Below are positions 18,647 to 30,056 of a stretch of 64,000 bases of DNA, in pieces. How positions within the stretch are numbered: position 1 is the stretch's first letter; every line of letters starts with the position of its first letter. Both the position numbers and the translations under genes were made by a program. The notes under the pieces are model-generated. The model was not told where the DNA came from. It saw nothing but the letters and a program-made list of their open reading frames with translations, and did no database searches. Location of the stretch: the NCBI RefSeq assembly GCF_900114165.1, contig NZ_FOSB01000001.1, positions 186,001 through 250,000 of the forward strand, read 5' to 3'. This DNA is from Halobacillus dabanensis (lineage in GTDB: Bacteria; Bacillota; Bacilli; Bacillales; Halobacillaceae).

Positions 18647-18979
18647 ATGAAAGGTCAAACTTACCTTATTTTAGCTTTTATATTCGCACTACTGATAGCT
18701 GTATTTGCAGTAATTAACGTAGACCCTGTACAAGTGAACTACCTATTCGGCTCTGGAGAAGCTCCGCTGATTCTTGTTATTCTGATATCTGTTTTGTTAG
18801 GCGGCTTAACTACTGCTTCTGTTGGAGCACTACGTTATTTTAAATTAAAAAGAGAAAACCGCTCGTTACGAAAAAATAATAATTCCCCTGAAACAGGTAC
18901 ACCTGCTGAATCGTCCGAACAGGAGGATGGAATTCAAGAATCAAGAGAACATGAAGATTCCTCTTCAAAAGTCACATAA
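18647..18979 (+). CDS. LapA-domain (DUF1049) membrane protein, YrvD-like
   Basis: A 110 aa protein. Two membrane helices (YLILAFIFALLIAVFAVI and LILVILISVLLGGLTTASVGAL) with VDPVQVNYLFGSGEAPL between them are diagnostic of the LapA/DUF1049 family. A charged, probably disordered C-terminal tail follows (PETGTPAESSEQEDGIQES). Its position before recJ matches B. subtilis yrvD. Function in Firmicutes is not established. AAAGGAGTG precedes the ATG. Confidence 0.83.
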   Translation: MKGQTYLILAFIFALLIAVFAVINVDPVQVNYLFGSGEAPLILVILISVLLGGLTTASVGALRYFKLKRENRSLRKNNNSPETGTPAESSEQEDGIQESREHEDSSSKVT

Positions 18980-19036
18980 TGGAGTTTGCTCCCCCTGGTC
19001 CGCTCTTGTATAATAGATGGGTCAGGGGTGAACTTT

Positions 19037-21364
19037 ATGATACAAAGTAAGATGAAATGGAATTTTACATATAGTGATCCACAGAAGAGTGGAGAAGGTC
19101 TGCCGGGTGTGACACCGTTAACGAAGCAGCTTTTGGAAAAAAGAGGGATATTTGATTCCGAATCTGCTGAACAGTTCTTGAACCCTTCCGTCGACCAGTT
19201 GCATGATCCTATGCTTATGGAGGGAATGGAGCAGGCTATCGCTCGTGTGAAGAGGGCCATTAATGCTGAAGAGCCGATCCTGGTTTTTGGCGATTATGAT
19301 GCTGATGGTGTAAGCTCCACATCCGTGATGGTAGAGGCATTAAAAAAAGCAGGGGCAATCTGTGACTTTTATATCCCAAACCGGTTTACAGAAGGGTATG
19401 GACCGAACAAAGAGGCCTTTCAATTTGCTTTCGACTCGGGTTATACGGTGATTATTACAGTAGATACAGGGATTGCAGCAATGGAAGAAGCAGACTTTGC
19501 TAAAGAACTCGGGATAGATTTGATTATTACCGACCACCATGAAGTCCAGGAAGTGCTACCGGATGCCCATAGCATCATTCATCCGAAGACTTCTGCTGAT
19601 TACCCTTTCCAGGAACTTGCAGGTGTGGGGGTCGCATTCAAATTCGCTCAGGCATTGCTTGGTCGGTTCTCTGAAGAGTTTCTGGATCTTGTTGTAATTG
19701 GAACTATCGCTGACCTTGTCCCTTTGAAAGGTGAAAACCGCATACTAGCCTCCATCGGGCTACAAGCCATTTCTCAGTCTAAACGGCCTGGAATTCTAGC
19801 TCTTAGGAAAGTATGTAGCCTGGAGGGAGATATGAATGAAGAAACGATCGGATTCACAATCGGTCCTCGTCTGAACGCGGTCGGTCGTTTACAGGATGCA
19901 TCTCCAGCTGTTGATTTGCTTTTATCTGAAGACATGGAAGAAGCTGAGCAAATAGCGACGTTCATCAACCAATTGAACCAAGAACGACAAAAGATTGTGG
20001 CATCAATCGCTAAAGAAGCAGAAGAGATGGTTTCTAGTACAGAGGGAGAAGCTGAGAATGTCATCGTCGTAGCTAAAGAAGGTTGGAATCCTGGAGTGCT
20101 TGGGATTGTGGCTTCTAAACTTGTTCGGCAATTTGATCGCCCAGCGATAGTGTTGGCGATCGATTCAGAAAAAGGTGAGGCGAAAGGATCAGCCCGGAGT
20201 ATCGATGCCTTTGATTTGTTTACCAATTGTATGGAGGTCCGGGACCGTTTCATTCACTTCGGTGGACATGCCCAAGCAGCTGGTATGACACTTGCTATAG
20301 AGCAAATCGAAGGGTTGAGGGAGGACTTGATTCAGTTAGCAGAAGAGAAACTTTCAGATGATGATTATCAACAAGTGCTTGATATAGAAACAACTGTTGA
20401 GCTTGAAGACATCTCTTTAAAGCAGATTGAAGAAGTCAATCAATTACGCCCATTCGGTATGGGGAACCCAAAACCCTTGTTTCATCTGAAACATACCCCG
20501 AAAGAAGTACGGTTGATTGGTAGTAAGAAAAATCACTTGAAGTTTCAATTTCAGAGTAACAAATCTCGCATTGATGGCATTGCATTCGGAATGGGGGAAC
20601 TTTACCCGCAAATTGCTCCGCATGCATCCCTTGATATTGTGGGTGAACTCGGCGTGAATGAATGGAATGGCCGGAAAAATTTACAAGTCATGGTCAAAGA
20701 TATCAGTGTGAAAGAATGGCAACTCTTTGATTATAGAGGGTCTAAACATTTAGAAAAGAATATCCTTGTTCCTCCGAAAGAAAATTATATAGCCATAAGT
20801 TTCCAGGGCCGGACTGAAGCCCCTTGCAATGTTCCTGTTTATCAGGCAGGTGAGTTCTTGCAGGATACCACTGTTGATGGTTTGTTATTGATTGACTTGC
20901 CTGATCATATGTCTGTGTTGACTGATCTATTATCCAGGGTCGAAGCACGGAAGGTTTTCGCTTGTTATCATCTTCAGGAGAGTACATTTTTGAAAACATG
21001 GCCATCACGAGACCACTTCAAGTGGTTTTATGGTATGCTATTGAAGCGCGGAAGTTTCAACCTTCATAAAGAGGCTGATCTGTTAGCCAACAGAAAAGGT
21101 TGGGACCGTTCTATGGTGGAATTTATTTCAGAGGTGTTTTTTGAACTCGACTTTGTTAAAATGGAAGATGGGATTATTACGGTTGAATCCGAACCTTCCC
21201 AGAAAGATTTGCAGGAATCTTCGTTATACCGCGAACGGGAAGAGCAACTTCAAATGGAACAAACGCTATACTATTCCACATATAAAGAATTGAAGAAATG
21301 GTTCGACCAATATTTGAACCAACGTTTTAAGCACGTCAAGGAGGAAGTAGTAAATGGATTATAA
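19037..21364 (+). CDS. recJ: Single-stranded-DNA-specific exonuclease RecJ
   Basis: A 5'-3' ssDNA exonuclease of 775 aa. The DHH phosphoesterase motifs are [11 protein letters not shown] (motif I), VDTGIA, and ITDHHEV (DHH motif). The DHHA1 domain holds [12 protein letters not shown]. Next comes an OB fold, then the C-terminal RecJ_C extension seen in Bacillus. The start is placed at ATG 19037 ([10 protein letters not shown]), with AGGGGTG 6 bases upstream; the longer frame from 18986 begins in the promoter-like region. The 3' end overlaps apt by 11 bases. Confidence 0.95.
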   Translation: MIQSKMKWNFTYSDPQKSGEGLPGVTPLTKQLLEKRGIFDSESAEQFLNPSVDQLHDPMLMEGMEQAIARVKRAINAEEPILVFGDYDADGVSSTSVMVEALKKAGAICDFYIPNRFTEGYGPNKEAFQFAFDSGYTVIITVDTGIAAMEEADFAKELGIDLIITDHHEVQEVLPDAHSIIHPKTSADYPFQELAGVGVAFKFAQALLGRFSEEFLDLVVIGTIADLVPLKGENRILASIGLQAISQSKRPGILALRKVCSLEGDMNEETIGFTIGPRLNAVGRLQDASPAVDLLLSEDMEEAEQIATFINQLNQERQKIVASIAKEAEEMVSSTEGEAENVIVVAKEGWNPGVLGIVASKLVRQFDRPAIVLAIDSEKGEAKGSARSIDAFDLFTNCMEVRDRFIHFGGHAQAAGMTLAIEQIEGLREDLIQLAEEKLSDDDYQQVLDIETTVELEDISLKQIEEVNQLRPFGMGNPKPLFHLKHTPKEVRLIGSKKNHLKFQFQSNKSRIDGIAFGMGELYPQIAPHASLDIVGELGVNEWNGRKNLQVMVKDISVKEWQLFDYRGSKHLEKNILVPPKENYIAISFQGRTEAPCNVPVYQAGEFLQDTTVDGLLLIDLPDHMSVLTDLLSRVEARKVFACYHLQESTFLKTWPSRDHFKWFYGMLLKRGSFNLHKEADLLANRKGWDRSMVEFISEVFFELDFVKMEDGIITVESEPSQKDLQESSLYREREEQLQMEQTLYYSTYKELKKWFDQYLNQRFKHVKEEVVNGL

Positions 21365-21866
21365 AGAACATATTGCGATCGTTGAAGATTGGCCTAAAGA
21401 AGGAGTGCAGTTCAAAGATATCACTCCACTTATGGATAACGGTCCAGCATTTAAAGCAGCGGTTGACGAAATTGTTGAATATGCTAAAGAAAAGAATATT
21501 GATATTGTCGTAGGTCCTGAAGCCCGCGGATTCATCGTTGGGTGCCCAGTTTCCTACGCATTGGAGATTGGTTTTGCCCCTGTCCGTAAAGAAGGAAAAT
21601 TGCCACGCGAAACAATTAAAGTGGATTATGGCCTAGAGTACGGTAAAGATGTCTTGACCATTCATAAAGACGCAATCAAACCAGGTCAACGTGTTCTTAT
21701 CATTGATGATTTACTAGCTACTGGTGGTACAATAGAAGCTACCATCGATCTTGTTGAGCAATTAGGTGGAAAAGTTGCTGGTTGTGCATTTTTGATAGAG
21801 CTCACATACTTGGATGGACGTAGTAAATTGGACGGTTACGATGTCCTTACATTAATGCAATACTAA
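21354..21866 (+). CDS. apt: Adenine phosphoribosyltransferase
   Basis: Salvages adenine to AMP with PRPP. All 170 aa are present. The PRPP-binding motif is [13 protein letters not shown] at residues 121-133, and [18 protein letters not shown] is typical of bacterial Apt. The start codon lies within recJ and has AAGGAGG upstream, indicating coupling. The apt-relA order is conserved in Bacillus. A terminator follows. Confidence 0.97.
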   Translation: MDYKEHIAIVEDWPKEGVQFKDITPLMDNGPAFKAAVDEIVEYAKEKNIDIVVGPEARGFIVGCPVSYALEIGFAPVRKEGKLPRETIKVDYGLEYGKDVLTIHKDAIKPGQRVLIIDDLLATGGTIEATIDLVEQLGGKVAGCAFLIELTYLDGRSKLDGYDVLTLMQY

Positions 21867-21870
21867 TGCG

Positions 21871-21905
21871 AAAGAGTGCCCTTATTAGGGGCGCTCTTTG
21901 TTTTA
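21871..21905 (+). terminator. Terminator after apt
   Basis: AAAGAGTGCCC pairs with GGGCGCTCTTT across a 7-base loop (one G-T pair), followed by GTTTT. Confidence 0.85.
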
Positions 21906-22003
21906 CAAGTGACATAGGTACTTTTTCCTTTACAAGAAGAGTGCTTTTTTTGATAATGATAACCAAATATATTAGAAAGCTTTAAAGAAACTAGGGTGAT
22001 TGA

Positions 22004-24208
22004 ATGGCGAAAGATACGGTTCTAACCGCTGAAGAAGTCATAGAACAAGCAAGTCAGTATTTGAACGAGTCAGATCTGGCCTTTATTCGTCGTGCTTACG
22101 AGTTTGCTGAACAAGCTCATAGCAACCAGTTCCGTAAATCAGGTGAACCTTATATCATCCATCCGATTCAAGTGGCGGGAATCCTCGTGAACTTAGAGAT
22201 GGACCCTGAAACGATTGCTGGTGGATTCCTCCATGATGTCGTAGAGGACACGGACGTATCGGTAGATGAGATTGAGAAGGCTTTCAATGAAGAAGTGTCC
22301 ATGTTGGTTGATGGTGTGACAAAGTTAGGGAAGATCAAATATAAGTCCAAAGAAGCTCAACAAGCAGAGAACCATCGGAAAATGTTTGTGGCTATGGCTA
22401 AAGATATGCGTGTGATTTTGATTAAATTGGCGGATCGACTGCATAATATGCGGACATTGAAGCATCTGCCTGCAGAAAAACAGCGAAGAATTTCTAATGA
22501 AACACTAGAGATATTTGCACCGCTTGCTCATCGTTTGGGTATTTCCACAATTAAATGGGAGTTAGAAGATACGGCACTAAGATATTTGAATCCACAACAA
22601 TATTATAGAATTGTCCATCTTATGAAACAGAAGCGGAATGAGCGGGAGCATTATATTGAAGAAGTCATTGATGAAATCCGTGGTCAGTTGAGCGAAGTCA
22701 ATATTGATGCGGATCTGAATGGTAGACCGAAACACTTGTATAGCATTTATCGCAAAATGGTTTTGCAAAACAAGCAATTCAATGAAATCTATGACTTGTT
22801 AGCCGTTAGAATTACAGTGAGCAGTATCAAAGATTGTTATGCTGTTTTGGGAATCATCCATACATGTTGGAAACCAATGCCTGGTCGTTTCAAAGACTAT
22901 ATTGCAATGCCTAAACCGAACCTTTATCAGTCCTTGCATACGACAGTAATCGGTCCGAAAGGTGATCCGTTAGAGGTGCAAATACGTACGCATGAGATGC
23001 ATGAAATTGCAGAATACGGTATTGCAGCTCATTGGGCATATAAAGAAGGGAAGCAAACAACATCTGAACAATCATTTGAAGAGAAGTTGACATGGTTCAG
23101 GGAAATTCTGGAGTGGCAGAGTGAAACTCATGATGCTGAAGAATTTATGGAATCTCTGAAAGTGGATTTATTCTCTGACATGGTCTATGTATTTACACCT
23201 AAAGGGGATGTCATAGAGTTACCTTCAGGTTCCGTACCTGTGGACTTTGCTTACCGGATTCATACTGAAGTAGGCAACCAGACCATTGGGGCAAAAGTGA
23301 ATGGGAAGATGGAGCCGCTTGATTATGTATTGAAAACTGGGGATATTGTCGATATTATGACATCCAAGCATGCATATGGTCCTTCGAAGGATTGGATTAA
23401 ACTTGCCCAGACTTCTCAAGCAAAGAATAAAATTAAGCAGTTCTTTAAAAAACAACAAAAAGATGAAAACATCTCCAAAGGGAAAGAACTTGTGGAACGT
23501 GAAATCCGTAACTTTGGGATTCAGCCGAAGGATGTATATACTACCGATAACTTGAACCGGGTTTCCGAGAAGTTCAACTTCGCTAATGAAGAAGATATGT
23601 TTGCTGCAGTAGGTTATCAAGGAATAACAGCAGCTCAAATTGCAACTCGCTTAACAGAAAAAATTCGAAAGCAGAGACAACAAGAGCAAGATCTTGAGCA
23701 GACATTAGCTGATGTCAGTACAACAGAAATCAAAACACCAACGAAGAGTGGCAAAAAAGACTCGGGCGTGCGTGTGGAAGGTGTAGACAACCTGCTTGTC
23801 CGTCTTTCTAAGTGCTGTAATCCAGTGCCGGGTGATGAGATAGTCGGGTATATCACGAAAGGGCGCGGGGTTTCTGTGCATAGAGCAGATTGTCCGAATG
23901 TGCATACAGAAGAAGCACAAACGCGTTTATTGCCCGTCCAATGGGAAACATCAGTTACTGATTCTAAGCAGTACCATGTAGACCTGGAAATTTGGGGATA
24001 TGATCGCAGAGGATTACTGAATGAAGTGTTACAGGCAGTCAATGAAACGAAAACTAATATTACTGCTGTTTCAGGTAAATCTGATCGAAATAAAATGGCG
24101 ACAATAAATATTACCATTTTGATTCAGAACACGAATCATTTAAGGAAAATTGTCGAACGTATTAAACAAATCCAGGAGGTATACACGGTTCGTCGTGTTA
24201 TGCAATAG
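22004..24208 (+). CDS. relA: Bifunctional (p)ppGpp synthetase/hydrolase Rel
   Basis: Makes and degrades (p)ppGpp in the stringent response. The protein has 734 aa. The HD hydrolase domain ([16 protein letters not shown] ... [13 protein letters not shown]) is intact, so hydrolysis is expected. The synthetase domain holds [21 protein letters not shown] and [17 protein letters not shown] domain follows ([33 protein letters not shown]). The zinc-finger-like region has [23 protein letters not shown], and an ACT domain ends the chain ([21 protein letters not shown]). dtd follows 22 bases downstream. Confidence 0.97.
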   Translation: MAKDTVLTAEEVIEQASQYLNESDLAFIRRAYEFAEQAHSNQFRKSGEPYIIHPIQVAGILVNLEMDPETIAGGFLHDVVEDTDVSVDEIEKAFNEEVSMLVDGVTKLGKIKYKSKEAQQAENHRKMFVAMAKDMRVILIKLADRLHNMRTLKHLPAEKQRRISNETLEIFAPLAHRLGISTIKWELEDTALRYLNPQQYYRIVHLMKQKRNEREHYIEEVIDEIRGQLSEVNIDADLNGRPKHLYSIYRKMVLQNKQFNEIYDLLAVRITVSSIKDCYAVLGIIHTCWKPMPGRFKDYIAMPKPNLYQSLHTTVIGPKGDPLEVQIRTHEMHEIAEYGIAAHWAYKEGKQTTSEQSFEEKLTWFREILEWQSETHDAEEFMESLKVDLFSDMVYVFTPKGDVIELPSGSVPVDFAYRIHTEVGNQTIGAKVNGKMEPLDYVLKTGDIVDIMTSKHAYGPSKDWIKLAQTSQAKNKIKQFFKKQQKDENISKGKELVEREIRNFGIQPKDVYTTDNLNRVSEKFNFANEEDMFAAVGYQGITAAQIATRLTEKIRKQRQQEQDLEQTLADVSTTEIKTPTKSGKKDSGVRVEGVDNLLVRLSKCCNPVPGDEIVGYITKGRGVSVHRADCPNVHTEEAQTRLLPVQWETSVTDSKQYHVDLEIWGYDRRGLLNEVLQAVNETKTNITAVSGKSDRNKMATINITILIQNTNHLRKIVERIKQIQEVYTVRRVMQ

Positions 24209-24230
24209 TCGTTTAAAGGGGTAATTAAGG

Positions 24231-24677
24231 ATGAAAGCAGTTGTCCAACGAGCAGTGGATGCTTCTGTAACTGTCGAAGGGGATACAGTAGGAAACATCG
24301 ATCAAGGTCTGGTTGTATTACTAGGTGTTACACATGAAGATACGGAGGAAGATGCTCGCTATTTAGCGAAGAAAATTCCTTATTTGCGCATCTTTGAGGA
24401 TGGAGATGGAAAAATGAATCATTCTCTTGCTGATTTTGGTGGGAAGCTGCTATCGATTTCGCAGTTCACACTCTATGGAGATTGCCGCAAAGGGCGTCGA
24501 CCAAATTTTATGGAAGCAGCTAAGCCTGATGTTGCAAAGGAACTATATGAAATGTTTAATACTATGGTTGGCCAAGAAGGGGTTTCAGTGGAAACGGGGC
24601 GATTTGGAGCTATGATGAATGTTCAGCTTACGAATGCCGGTCCAGTCACATTGATCCTCGATAGTAAAGAACGATGA
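24231..24677 (+). CDS. dtd: D-aminoacyl-tRNA deacylase
   Basis: Removes D-amino acids, and glycine misacylated on tRNA-Ala, from tRNA. It is 148 aa long. The cross-subunit active site is formed by [16 protein letters not shown] and the Gly-cisPro motif in [15 protein letters not shown]. The second motif usually reads NDGPVT; Ala replaces Asp here, while the GP pair is kept. It is the second gene of the relA-dtd unit, with AAAGGGGTAATTAAGG upstream. Confidence 0.96.
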   Translation: MKAVVQRAVDASVTVEGDTVGNIDQGLVVLLGVTHEDTEEDARYLAKKIPYLRIFEDGDGKMNHSLADFGGKLLSISQFTLYGDCRKGRRPNFMEAAKPDVAKELYEMFNTMVGQEGVSVETGRFGAMMNVQLTNAGPVTLILDSKER

Positions 24678-24678
24678 T

Positions 24679-24719
24679 AAAAACTGCCGGTGTAATGAAC
24701 ACACACCGGCAGTTTTTTG
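24679..24719. terminator. Bidirectional terminator between dtd and the amidase gene
   Basis: AAAACTGCCGGTGT pairs with ACACCGGCAGTTTT around a short loop, with T runs on both strands. The genes converge here. Confidence 0.88.
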
Positions 24720-24745
24720 TTATATTCAACGTGCTTTCATAATGT

Positions 24746-26269
24746 TTAGTTGAAATAATCAATCAAACCATCAGTAATCCCTTGACTAACTCTCTGTTGG
24801 TAAGATGAGGTGAGAAGGGTTTGTTCTTCTCTGGCATCTGATATAAACCCCAACTCCAGAAGAACAGCGGGTTTATTGTTTTCTCGGATTACGTGGAAAT
24901 TTCCCTTTTTGGTACCACGATCTTTCAATCCAGTATGGTTGACCATAGAATTGTGGATCGATGTCGCTAAGGTTTTATCTTTGGAATGATAGTAGTAACT
25001 GTTGAGTCCATTCGCCACGATGTTGGATGGTGCACTGTTGTAATGTAGACTGACGAATGCATCTGCATTAGAACGTTTAGATTGGTAGGAACGTATAGAC
25101 AAAGATATATATGTATCATCTTTCCTTGTCATTAAAACTTTTGCGCCTTTATTCTCTAATTCTTTTTTTAGAAGAAAGGCTGTATCCAGCGTGAGGGATT
25201 TTTCATAGCTGCCACTTCTGCCGACTGCGCCAGGGTCCCTCCCCCCATGTCCTGCATCAATCAAAATCGTTTTCCCGTTTAGGGTATGATTTGATGGAGA
25301 TGTGGCTGGGGAGGACTCTTCATTAAATTCCTTAACAATCCAACTTGCCAGATAAGCTTCTTTGTCTTTGTAAGAAATTTTGTACCACTGGCCTTGTTTA
25401 TCAATAACGTCAAAACGATCGCCTTTATGGCCTCGTCCTAAGATTTTATGATTTGTTGATGGACCGTTTCTTAAATTAGTGCTATTGTAAATTAATGATA
25501 CGTAGGTTTCTTGCTTATTTTTATTATGGCTATCACTTGGAGTGGACGAAGAGGATTGGTTGTTTTCCACTTCATTAACGAGCCAACCAGCTATCCAGCC
25601 ATATTTACCTTGGCCAAGGTTAATTTCATACCAGCTGCCTTTTTTAGCTATGTAATCATAGATTTGGCCTTTGCGGACTTGGTTGATGATCTCCCCTTTA
25701 GTAGAGTTTTGGCTTCTAACATTCAAAACACTTGTACCTACTTTGATTTTCCCCTGAGCAGAAGTCTTCTTCTCTTCTTTATTTTCCAAAATCGGAGATT
25801 GAGACTCATTCTTAGAGAGGTAGTCGCCATGAACCCATCCTTTGACCTTTCCTTTTTCTATACGTAGCCATCTCCCTTTTCTTTCTTGTGATTTTACCTG
25901 ATCGTCTTTCATGAGATAACCTCTTACTTTTCCATCAAGCCCTGGAGCAGAACGAATCCGCAAATAGTCATACTTAGAATAATGGGATGATGAAACAACA
26001 TTTCTGTCCTTTTTAACTTTTGTCAACCATTTAGCTACCCAGCCATCCGTGCTGTTCCGTTGAATTTTCAGCCAGTCACCTTTTTCCTCCAATATCGTAT
26101 AGGTTTCATTGGTGTTCACTTTCCCTATCCGATCATAGGTAGTCCCCGGCCCTGTACGGACATTCAGGTTGTCGACCTGGATGATGGCCTCTTCGGCGGC
26201 TACGAGGTTTGTTTGGTATGTAGCAAAAGTTCCTAAAATTAAGATGAATAAAAGTAATCCTTTCTTCAA
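24746..26269 (-). CDS. N-acetylmuramoyl-L-alanine amidase with four SH3 domains
   Basis: A secreted cell-wall hydrolase of about 507 aa. A signal peptide (KKGLLLFILILGTFATYQTNLVAAEE) is followed by four bacterial SH3 domains (starting near VDNLNVRTGPG, YDYLRIRSAPG, TSVLNVRSQNS and STNLRNGPS). An Amidase_3 domain follows, with zinc ligands in LIDAGHGGRDPG, YEKSLTL and FVSLHYNSA and catalytic Glu in AVLLELGFIS. It resembles B. subtilis YrvJ in order and position. The TTG start at 26269 has TAGGAGGTGG 7 bases upstream and places the signal peptide at the N-terminus; the ATG at 26302 would add 11 residues lacking a site. Confidence 0.9.
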   Translation of the reverse strand: MKKGLLLFILILGTFATYQTNLVAAEEAIIQVDNLNVRTGPGTTYDRIGKVNTNETYTILEEKGDWLKIQRNSTDGWVAKWLTKVKKDRNVVSSSHYSKYDYLRIRSAPGLDGKVRGYLMKDDQVKSQERKGRWLRIEKGKVKGWVHGDYLSKNESQSPILENKEEKKTSAQGKIKVGTSVLNVRSQNSTKGEIINQVRKGQIYDYIAKKGSWYEINLGQGKYGWIAGWLVNEVENNQSSSSTPSDSHNKNKQETYVSLIYNSTNLRNGPSTNHKILGRGHKGDRFDVIDKQGQWYKISYKDKEAYLASWIVKEFNEESSPATSPSNHTLNGKTILIDAGHGGRDPGAVGRSGSYEKSLTLDTAFLLKKELENKGAKVLMTRKDDTYISLSIRSYQSKRSNADAFVSLHYNSAPSNIVANGLNSYYYHSKDKTLATSIHNSMVNHTGLKDRGTKKGNFHVIRENNKPAVLLELGFISDAREEQTLLTSSYQQRVSQGITDGLIDYFN

Positions 26270-26372
26270 AAATATTCCACCTCCTAATAGTTCTCCTTTC
26301 ATTATTCGACAAAGAGGAGTTATGTCCTTCAGTGGGGGAATGATTTTTCATAAATTATTTGGATGAAGCAGC

Positions 26373-26400
26373 TTGACATAATGACAGAGAAGGTTATATG
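26373..26400 (+). promoter_or_regulatory. Promoter of the hisS-aspS T-box leader
   Basis: A perfect -35 TTGACA (26373-26378), a 16-base spacer, then TATATG (26395-26400). The -10 is imperfect, but the position just before the T-box leader is right. Confidence 0.6.
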
Positions 26401-26405
26401 ATAAT

Positions 26406-26671
26406 AATCAATTCTAATTTGAATCGAACAAAACCATTGAGGGAAAAAGTAGCTAGTATCCATGCGAACAGAGAATGAATGCCGTTGGCTGAAAGCATTC
26501 AATCGTAATGTACTGGTGAAAGACATTTCTTAGGTTCTTCATCGAAAACAAGTAGGTGAAGACGTACACAGGCGTTAACTGTTTTGAGTGGGAGCATCGC
26601 TCCAATCAGGGTGGCAACGCGGGTTTAGTCCCGTCCCTTTTCCAATATTGGAAAAGGGACGGGATTTTTTT
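26406..26671 (+). ncRNA. T-box leader of hisS-aspS with an Asp (GAC) specifier
   Basis: A tRNA-sensing riboswitch. The T-box core AGGGTGGCAACGCG (26608-26621) is followed by a terminator hairpin (TCCCGTCCCTTTTCC with GGAAAAGGGACGGGA, 26629-26663) and a T run. In stem I the segment GGTGAAA-GAC-ATTT aligns with the alaS leader segment GCTGAAC-GCT-ATTC, so the specifier is GAC (26522-26524), an Asp codon. The variable base of TGGN is C, which pairs with a G discriminator as in tRNA-Asp; bacterial tRNA-His has C73. Uncharged tRNA-Asp, not tRNA-His, is therefore the likely signal. Confidence 0.85.
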
Positions 26672-26710
26672 GTGGGAAAAAATGGTTTATTACGCAAGGA
26701 GGAACTATAA

Positions 26711-27991
26711 ATGAATATCAATGCTCCACGTGGTACACAGGACATTTTACCGGGTACCTCAGAAAAATGGCAGTATGTTGAAAAGCAATTAGCGGACTTG
26801 TGTCGTCGTTATCATTATAAAGAAATCAGAACCCCTATTTTTGAACACACGGAACTTTTTCAGCGTGGTGTTGGGGATAGCACAGATATCGTTCAAAAAG
26901 AGATGTACACTTTCGAAGATCGCGGAGGGAGAAGTGTGACGCTAAGACCAGAAGGTACAGCATCCGTTGTCCGTTCTTATGTACAAAACAAAGTTTATGG
27001 TTTGCCGAATCAGCCAACCAAATATTATTACATGGGACCAATGTTCCGTTATGAACGTCCACAACAAGGAAGAATGCGTCAATTTGTCCAGTTCGGTATT
27101 GAAGCCCTTGGCAGTGATGACCCAGCAATTGATGCAGAGGTACTCTCATTGGCTCTGAATTCTTATAAGGAACTTGGATTACAGTCGGTGAAACTAGTTT
27201 TGAATAGCCTAGGGGACCAGGAAAGTCGGGAAGCTCACAGGCAGGCGTTAATTAAACACTTCGATCCGCATAGAGAAGAATTGTGTTCAGATTGCCAAAT
27301 ACGGTTGGATCAGAACCCACTTCGCGTACTTGATTGTAAAAAAGATCGAGACCACCCGGCAATGGAAGCAGCACCTTCTATTCTAGAGTACCTGAATGAT
27401 TACTCAAAAGATTACTTTGAACGCGTCAAACAGTACTTAGATGTAATGGGAATTGATTATGAAATTGATCCCAATCTTGTAAGGGGTTTAGACTATTATA
27501 ATCATACAGCTTTTGAAATTATGAGCGAGGCTGAAGGCTTTGGGGCGATCACAACGTTAAGTGGAGGAGGTCGCTATACAGGCTTGGTGAAAGAGGTAGG
27601 GGGTCCTGAAACTTCTGGAATCGGGTTTGCAATGAGTATTGAACGCTTGTTAATGGCGCTGGAGGCAGAAGGAGTAGTCCTCCCTGTAGATGAAGGCTTG
27701 GAATGTTTCATTGTTGCGCTTGGAGAGCAAGCAGAAAGGGCTGTTATCAAGCTTACAGATGAGTTAAGACGAGCGGGAATTCAAGTGGATAAAGACTACC
27801 TTGGTAAAAAGATGAAAGCTCAATTTAAAGCAGCTGACCGCCTTGGAAGTAAGTATGTACTTGTCTTAGGAGAACAAGAATTAGAAAATGGTGTAATCAA
27901 CGTGAAAGATATGACCACGGGTGATCAAAAAGAAGTTGCATTGGACTCGGTTATCGATTATATGAAGGAAGAATTGACAGGAGGGGAATAA
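26711..27991 (+). CDS. hisS: Histidyl-tRNA synthetase
   Basis: A class II synthetase of 426 aa. Visible motifs are [12 protein letters not shown] at the N-terminus, motif 2 ([29 protein letters not shown]), the His-binding stretch [16 protein letters not shown], motif 3 ([15 protein letters not shown]), and the C-terminal anticodon-binding domain. GCAAGGAGGAAC precedes the ATG. It forms an operon with aspS (1 base apart) under the T-box leader upstream. Confidence 0.97.
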   Translation: MNINAPRGTQDILPGTSEKWQYVEKQLADLCRRYHYKEIRTPIFEHTELFQRGVGDSTDIVQKEMYTFEDRGGRSVTLRPEGTASVVRSYVQNKVYGLPNQPTKYYYMGPMFRYERPQQGRMRQFVQFGIEALGSDDPAIDAEVLSLALNSYKELGLQSVKLVLNSLGDQESREAHRQALIKHFDPHREELCSDCQIRLDQNPLRVLDCKKDRDHPAMEAAPSILEYLNDYSKDYFERVKQYLDVMGIDYEIDPNLVRGLDYYNHTAFEIMSEAEGFGAITTLSGGGRYTGLVKEVGGPETSGIGFAMSIERLLMALEAEGVVLPVDEGLECFIVALGEQAERAVIKLTDELRRAGIQVDKDYLGKKMKAQFKAADRLGSKYVLVLGEQELENGVINVKDMTTGDQKEVALDSVIDYMKEELTGGE

Positions 27992-27992
27992 T

Positions 27993-29774
27993 ATGGAACG
28001 GATTAAATGTGGATCACTACGAAAAGACAATATAGAACAGGAAGTAACGTTAAAAGGCTGGGTACAAAAACGCCGTGATCTAGGAGGGCTCATTTTTATT
28101 GATCTAAGAGACCGATCAGGTGTAGTTCAAGTTGTTTTCAACCCTGAAACATCAGGGGAAGCCTTAAAGACAGCTGAAAATGTAAGAAGTGAATATGTAC
28201 TAGAGGTTAAAGGGCATGTGGTCGCTCGTGATGGACAAACAGTCAACCCGAACTTAGGAACAGGAGAAATCGAAGTAGCAGCCGAAGATGTCACTATTTT
28301 AAATAAGGCAAAAACAACGCCTTTCATGATAGAAGAGCAATCAGAAGTATCAGAGGATCTTCGACTCAAGTATCGTTACTTGGATTTAAGAAGGAAAGAG
28401 ATGCAAGAGACCTTCAAATTGCGACACAAAACTACACAGTCGATCCGGAACTTCTTGAATGAGGAAGAATTTCTTGACATGGAAACACCTATGCTTACGA
28501 AAAGTACTCCAGAAGGGGCGCGTGATTATTTAGTACCGAGTCGTGTGCATGAAGGTGAATTTTACGCCTTGCCGCAATCTCCGCAGCTATTTAAACAACT
28601 ATTGATGATTTCTGGTTTTGAAAAGTATTATCAAATCGCCCGTTGTTTCCGTGATGAAGATTTGCGTGCTGATCGTCAACCAGAATTCACACAGGTGGAT
28701 ATCGAGACATCCTTTATGTCCAAAGAAGAAATCATGGCAATGACAGAGCGTATGATGAAACGCGTTATGAAAGAAGTGAAAGGGCAAGACATTGAAACAC
28801 CATTCCTTCGTATGCCTTATTATGAAGCGATGGAGAGGTTTGGGTCTGATAAACCGGATACCCGTTTCGGTTTAGAGCTTGTCAACATTTCGGAAGATGT
28901 GAAGGGTTCCGGTTTCAAGGTATTCAGTAATGCCGTTTCGTCCGGCGGTCAAGTAAGTGCCATAAATGTAGAAGGCAAGGCGGATGACTTTTCGCGTAAA
29001 GATATTGATAAGCTGACAGAAGATGTGAAAATTTACGGAGCAAAAGGTTTAGCATGGTTGAAAGTGAAGGAGGGGACTTTAAACGGTCCGATTTCTAAAT
29101 TCTTTTCCGAAGACGAAGCTGTGAACTTGATGCGTAGATTAAGAGCAAAAGATGGAGATCTTCTATTATTTGTTGCTGATAAAACTTCTGTCGTTCAAGA
29201 TAGTCTAGGTGCTTTACGTCAAAAACTCGCACGTAGTCTTGATCTTATCGATCATTCTAAGTTTAACTTCCTATGGGTGACAGACTGGCCATTGTTTGAA
29301 TATGATGAGGAAGAAGGTCGTTATCATGCTGCTCACCATCCATTCACAATGCCTGCAGGTGGGAATCTTGAAGAGTTGAAGAAGAACCCTAAAGATGTTC
29401 AAGCCGAAGCTTATGACATCGTCTTGAATGGATATGAACTAGGCGGAGGATCGTTGCGTATTTATCAGAAAGAAATGCAACAGGAAATGTTTGAAGTGCT
29501 TGGATTCAGTCAGGAAGAAGCGAATGATCAATTTGGATTTCTCCTTGAAGCTCTTGACTATGGTACTCCCCCGCATGGAGGAATAGCCTTCGGACTAGAC
29601 CGTTTAGTCATGCTTCTTGCAGGACGTACGAATTTGCGTGACACAATATTATTCCCTAAAACGGCTTCTGCTCAGGATCCCATGACAAATGCTCCGGGGG
29701 ATGTGAGTGAAGCTCAATTGGATGAACTTCATCTTCAGTTGAAGTTAACTAGTAAGTCTGACTCAGATGAGTAA
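27993..29774 (+). CDS. aspS: Aspartyl-tRNA synthetase, bacterial type
   Basis: A class II synthetase of 593 aa. It has an N-terminal OB anticodon-binding domain ([32 protein letters not shown]), catalytic motif 2 ([30 protein letters not shown]), the bacterial GAD insertion (around residues 290-410) and motif 3 ([16 protein letters not shown]). The organism may or may not be discriminating; this cannot be told here. It starts 1 base after hisS ends, so the two are translated from one mRNA. Confidence 0.97.
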   Translation: MERIKCGSLRKDNIEQEVTLKGWVQKRRDLGGLIFIDLRDRSGVVQVVFNPETSGEALKTAENVRSEYVLEVKGHVVARDGQTVNPNLGTGEIEVAAEDVTILNKAKTTPFMIEEQSEVSEDLRLKYRYLDLRRKEMQETFKLRHKTTQSIRNFLNEEEFLDMETPMLTKSTPEGARDYLVPSRVHEGEFYALPQSPQLFKQLLMISGFEKYYQIARCFRDEDLRADRQPEFTQVDIETSFMSKEEIMAMTERMMKRVMKEVKGQDIETPFLRMPYYEAMERFGSDKPDTRFGLELVNISEDVKGSGFKVFSNAVSSGGQVSAINVEGKADDFSRKDIDKLTEDVKIYGAKGLAWLKVKEGTLNGPISKFFSEDEAVNLMRRLRAKDGDLLLFVADKTSVVQDSLGALRQKLARSLDLIDHSKFNFLWVTDWPLFEYDEEEGRYHAAHHPFTMPAGGNLEELKKNPKDVQAEAYDIVLNGYELGGGSLRIYQKEMQQEMFEVLGFSQEEANDQFGFLLEALDYGTPPHGGIAFGLDRLVMLLAGRTNLRDTILFPKTASAQDPMTNAPGDVSEAQLDELHLQLKLTSKSDSDE

Positions 29775-29790
29775 ATCTTATGTTTAATTG

Positions 29791-29819
29791 TTGATTAGCT
29801 TTTATATATATGCTAAGAT
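29791..29819 (+). promoter_or_regulatory. Promoter of 6S RNA
   Basis: TTGATT (29791-29796), a 17-base spacer, then TAAGAT (29814-29819). Transcription would begin near 29826, just before the 6S closing stem. Confidence 0.65.
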
Positions 29820-29836
29820 TACATTACAAAATAAAG

Positions 29837-30039
29837 AAACCAATCCTGATGTGTACGTTGTTCGAATGTACGTTTTGACCGAACATTTTTGAAACGGGAG
29901 CCTGGTGTTTCCATACGGAATGCACGCCTCATAACCATCATTGATGGGAGGACGCAAGAAGTGTGGAACAGGGCACCCACCTGCCGAGAGCGGGTTCAAA
30001 ACTCATGATACGACGGCACAATTGGGATTGGTTTTTTTT
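29837..30039 (+). ncRNA. ssrS: 6S RNA (6S-1/BsrA type)
   Basis: A noncoding segment of about 200 nt directly after aspS, where B. subtilis encodes 6S-1 (bsrA). The ends form a closing stem (AAACCAATCC with GGATTGGTTT) followed by a T run. The interior is purine-rich with a likely central bubble (GAACGGGAGCC-like segment ACGGGAGCCTGGTG, and CATCATTGATGGGAGGACGC), in keeping with the family fold. 6S RNA binds sigma-A RNA polymerase and serves as a decoy promoter. The 5' end is approximate. The call rests on synteny and architecture, as no covariance search was run. Confidence 0.78.
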
Positions 30040-30056
30040 ATTCAAAAATGAGTGTA

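Noticed and set aside
26370-26671. His-specific T-box for hisS
   Set aside because: The specifier alignment with the alaS leader yields GAC, and the T-box variable base is C; both favour Asp.
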